This document shows positions 5,360 to 7,026 of a stretch of DNA of 7,026 nucleotides, piece by piece (within the stretch, counting starts at the first letter, position 1; each line of letters opens with the position of its first letter). The notes below the pieces were generated by a model. The model searched no databases. It had not been told where the DNA came from and was given only the letters and a program-made list of their open reading frames with translations. This DNA comes from Deltaproteobacteria bacterium (GTDB lineage: Bacteria > Desulfobacterota > Binatia > DP-6). The translations under genes were made by a program, and so were the position numbers. The stretch is from NCBI GenBank assembly GCA_005879245.1, contig VBLA01000533.1, positions 1 to 7,026 of the forward strand. The letters are read 5' to 3'.

Positions 5360-5938
5360 ATGGAGCGCCTGCCGTTGAGGTCCCTGGTGGCAGCCTCCGC
5401 GGCTGTCCTGGCGTGTGCCGCTGCGGCCCCCGGACCCGCCCAGGCTGATCCGGCGACCTGTCAGACGGCGATCTCCGTCCAGCTCCAGAAATTCAAGAAG
5501 CTCTCCCTGAAGGCGCATGTGAAATGCCTGCGCCTCGAGAACATCGGCAAGATCACCGGTTGCACCACGGATTGCTGCCCGGACGCGACGGCCCAGCTCA
5601 AGATCCAGACCGCGCAGGGCAATGCGACCACGGCCATCGCGGCCGCGTGTTCGCTGGCCGACGCGGCGAGCCTGGAGTTCCCGGGCAACTGCAGCTTCGA
5701 GGCGGCGGCGAGCGGGGTCGAGGCGGGCTGCGCGGCGCTCCCCGTGACGACGCCCGAGCAGTTCGCCCAGTGCCTTGAATGCTGGAAGGGGGCGGAGGTC
5801 GCCGAGTCGGGGAGAACGACTGTCAAGTGGGGATCGCAAAGGCCGGGGTCAAGTATCTCCTCAAGCGGGAGAAGGTCCTGGAGAAATGTGCGCTCGCCGG
5901 AGGGACCCAGGCGGCCTGCATCGTCGATCCGACCGTGA
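5360..5938 (+). CDS. Secreted cysteine-rich repeat protein, N-terminal part (frameshifted)
   Basis: The protein starts with a Sec signal peptide (hydrophobic at about residues 9-24, likely cleavage after AQA at 29, before DPATC). The first repeat unit, about residues 34-97, begins CQTAISVQLQKFKKLSLKAH then VKC, with cysteines at 34 and 56. It continues through a GCTTDCC cluster (68, 72, 73) to C97. Further cysteines at 111, 124, 138 and 141 give ten in the mature part. Meaningful sequence ends at about residue 150 (WKGAEVAES), where the frame shifts and the remaining 40 or so residues to 5938 become Ser/Arg-rich nonsense. The natural continuation is in the frame of the next entry. The product would be exported and disulfide-bonded. 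I recognise the general CQ...KC repeat style of deltaproteobacterial secreted proteins but no named function. Confidence 0.8.
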   Translation: MERLPLRSLVAASAAVLACAAAAPGPAQADPATCQTAISVQLQKFKKLSLKAHVKCLRLENIGKITGCTTDCCPDATAQLKIQTAQGNATTAIAAACSLADAASLEFPGNCSFEAAASGVEAGCAALPVTTPEQFAQCLECWKGAEVAESGRTTVKWGSQRPGSSISSSGRRSWRNVRSPEGPRRPASSIRP

Positions 5939-6348
5939 GCGTCCAGCTCGGCCGGGCGGCGGACGCGAAGGATGCGCTGATCAAGCGGAAGTGCGGCAAT
6001 CGCGTCCCCATGGCGAGCCCGCCCTTCTGCTGCGTGACCGGGACGGGGCAAGACTGCACGGTGGTGACGACCCGCACCGACTGCACGAACATCATGGGGA
6101 CGGTGACGGAGGGGAAGACCTGCGACCCGATGATGCTCAAGTGCTCCCCCGTACCGGGGCCGAACAAGCCGGTCACGTGGTGGGAGGTCTGTCCGGAGAG
6201 CGACACCTGCACGACCGCGCTCGCCACGCTCGATGACCTGATCACCTGCGTCGACACGAGCGCCGACACGATCGTGAACGAGATCCTCTGCCTCCAGTTC
6301 CGGCGCAACGCCGGAGCCGACTGGCCGTGCCCGACCGACGTGCCGTAG
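5779..6348 (+). CDS. Secreted cysteine-rich repeat protein, C-terminal part (frameshifted)
   Basis: Coding character begins at about 5813 (ENDCQVGIAKAGVKYLLKRE), not at the ATG 5779. The second repeat, CQVGIAKAGVKYLLKREKVL then EKC, has the same 22-residue cysteine spacing as the first copy upstream, plus the same CQ, Ile+4, K-[FY] and K-C positions. It is followed by AACIVDP and IKRKCGN. After FCCVTGTGQDCTVVTTRTDC comes a second cysteine-rich region (GKTCDP, LKCSPVPGP, WWEVCPESDTC, LITCVD, ILCLQF, WPCPTDVP). Adding one G to the run at 5809-5812 joins the two frames into one protein of about 329 residues with a single signal peptide. Used alone, this part has no export signal. A sequencing error is a realistic cause of the break. 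Confidence 0.8.
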   Translation: MLEGGGGRRVGENDCQVGIAKAGVKYLLKREKVLEKCALAGGTQAACIVDPTVSVQLGRAADAKDALIKRKCGNRVPMASPPFCCVTGTGQDCTVVTTRTDCTNIMGTVTEGKTCDPMMLKCSPVPGPNKPVTWWEVCPESDTCTTALATLDDLITCVDTSADTIVNEILCLQFRRNAGADWPCPTDVP

Positions 6349-6367
6349 CCGACCAGTACGGGTCGGC
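6348..6367. terminator. Perfect hairpin between convergent genes
   Basis: GCCGACC (6348-6354) and GGTCGGC (6361-6367) form a 7-bp perfect stem with a 6-base loop. The stem begins at the last base of the upstream stop codon and lies 21 bases before the end of the convergent gene. It lacks a T-tract, but its position suits a bidirectional terminator. Confidence 0.5.
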
Positions 6368-6388
6368 CGGCGAGCGGTCGAGCTTCCT

Positions 6389-6850
6389 CTACTTCGCGGG
6401 CTCGGGGTGATCGAGGGCGCCGAGGGCGTCGATACGACGCTGCTGTACCCGCCGGAACTCCTTGTCGAGGTGATCGAGATGATCGGCGGACTCACCGCGG
6501 GCCCGGGCCTCGAAGCGCTCCTGCTGAACGCGGAGGAGATGACGCGCCATCTTGGCTTCGCGAGCCTCGAGCTCCTCGCGGCTCGCCTCGCGGCTCGATG
6601 ACGGCGGGCTGATCGACACGCCCCGCCCGCTGGGAGGCGGCTCGGAAGACCCCTCGACCTGGTGGAGGCTCCGGACGCGGGCCCGCGGCACGATGAGGTC
6701 CACGCCTCCACGAACCAGATGCATGCGGTCCCCATCGACCCAGTAGCTGTCGACCGTCATCCGGTCGCCGGGGTTGAGCTCGACCAGATATGCGGCGGAC
6801 ACCGCCCGCCCGGCCAGTGCGAGAATCCCAGCGACCATCGCCCACCGCAT
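6389..6850 (-). CDS. Small exported protein with a beta-rich N-domain and charged helical tail, function unknown
   Basis: From the ATG at 6850 this is a 153-residue protein. A signal peptide, MRWAMVAGILALAGRAVSA, is probably cleaved before AYLVELN. Residues 20-65 (ELNPGDRMTVDSYWVDGDRM, then HLVRGGVDLIVPRARVRSLH) read like a small beta-barrel unit in which a basic surface strand ends in IVPR-x-RV. This pattern is common in exported proteins of unknown function in these lineages. A Ser/Pro linker (about 68-88) leads to a highly charged helix or coiled coil (SREELEAREAKMARHLLRVQ onward, to about 143). There are no cysteines. The frame extends to a GTG at 6976, but those 42 residues are Arg/Pro-rich and unlike a leader, and neither start has a clear ribosome site. 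The start is therefore chosen from the signal peptide. Confidence 0.68.
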   Translation of the reverse strand: MRWAMVAGILALAGRAVSAAYLVELNPGDRMTVDSYWVDGDRMHLVRGGVDLIVPRARVRSLHQVEGSSEPPPSGRGVSISPPSSSREASREELEAREAKMARHLLRVQQERFEARARGESADHLDHLDKEFRRVQQRRIDALGALDHPEPAK

Positions 6851-7026
6851 GTCGTTCGGAAGGAGCAAGGCCCATGCCGCGGACCCCCGCGCGCGCCGGC
6901 GGCGGAACGGTCCCTCGAGGGTCATCGCCATGGCGGTGTGTCGGGAAAACGGCGCGCTGGGCTCTGGCGTGTCCACCCGCCGCCGCGGTCGATCGCCGGC
7001 ACGGAGGTTGCAGCGCCGGATCAGGG

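Noticed and set aside
5461..6735. 424-codon minus-strand frame opposite the cysteine-rich gene
   Set aside because: The sense strand carries a signal peptide and conserved cysteine repeats. The antisense frame is Arg/Ser/Pro-rich with no domain, as expected for a shadow in high-GC DNA.
6874..7026. Plus-strand ORF with GGAAGGAG eight bases before ATG 6874, open to the window end
   Set aside because: The 51 visible codons are Arg-rich with many rare AGG codons and no recognisable motif. The site may be chance or the start of a divergent gene that continues outside the window.

Overview
The window is high-GC bacterial DNA, most likely a chromosomal contig from an uncultured soil or sediment lineage of the broad deltaproteobacterial type (Desulfobacterota, Myxococcota or Candidatus Binatia). 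This assignment is an inference. It rests on the GC-rich codon use, an LLM-class flavin oxidoreductase next to a flavin reductase-like domain, and a secreted protein with paired CQ...KC cysteine repeats next to a minor-pilin cluster. No ribosomal or other taxonomic marker is present.

Bases 1-1980 hold redox and small-molecule genes. They are the 3' end of a flavin reductase-like gene, a small exported helical protein, an LLM-class oxidoreductase 12 bases downstream of it, and a convergent tandem-ACT-domain gene. The stop codons of the oxidoreductase and the ACT gene overlap in a shared CTAG.

Bases 2053-4663 form a type IV pilus minor-pilin operon in the canonical order fimT/gspH, pilV, pilW, pilX. 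The genes overlap or nearly abut. Only PilV and PilW carry an intact prepilin signal (G, then Glu at +5). The GspH/FimT gene has lost its N-terminal pilin helix, and the sequence in its place has non-coding character. PilX is split by a frameshift, probably with an internal deletion, between its membrane helix and its beta-rich body. No pilY1 follows.

Bases 4664-5359 are largely non-coding but hold two small ORFs of note. On the + strand there is a 48-codon ORF that is essentially only a prepilin signal helix (4920-5066). On the - strand there is a 23-residue ORF with five cysteines in a C-x5-C-x4-CC-x5-C pattern (5188-5259).

Bases 5360-6348 encode a secreted cysteine-rich protein with a good promoter and Shine-Dalgarno site. 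It has two copies of a CQ...KC helical repeat with identical 22-residue cysteine spacing. The reading frame breaks once, at a G-run near 5809-5812. A perfect hairpin then separates it from a convergent gene (6389-6850, - strand) for a small exported protein with a charged helical tail.

The strongest leads are the orphan prepilin helix, the duplicated cysteine-repeat protein, and several broken pilin genes within 3 kb. The breaks could reflect real decay, phase-variable sequence or assembly error. Raw-read mapping would tell these apart.
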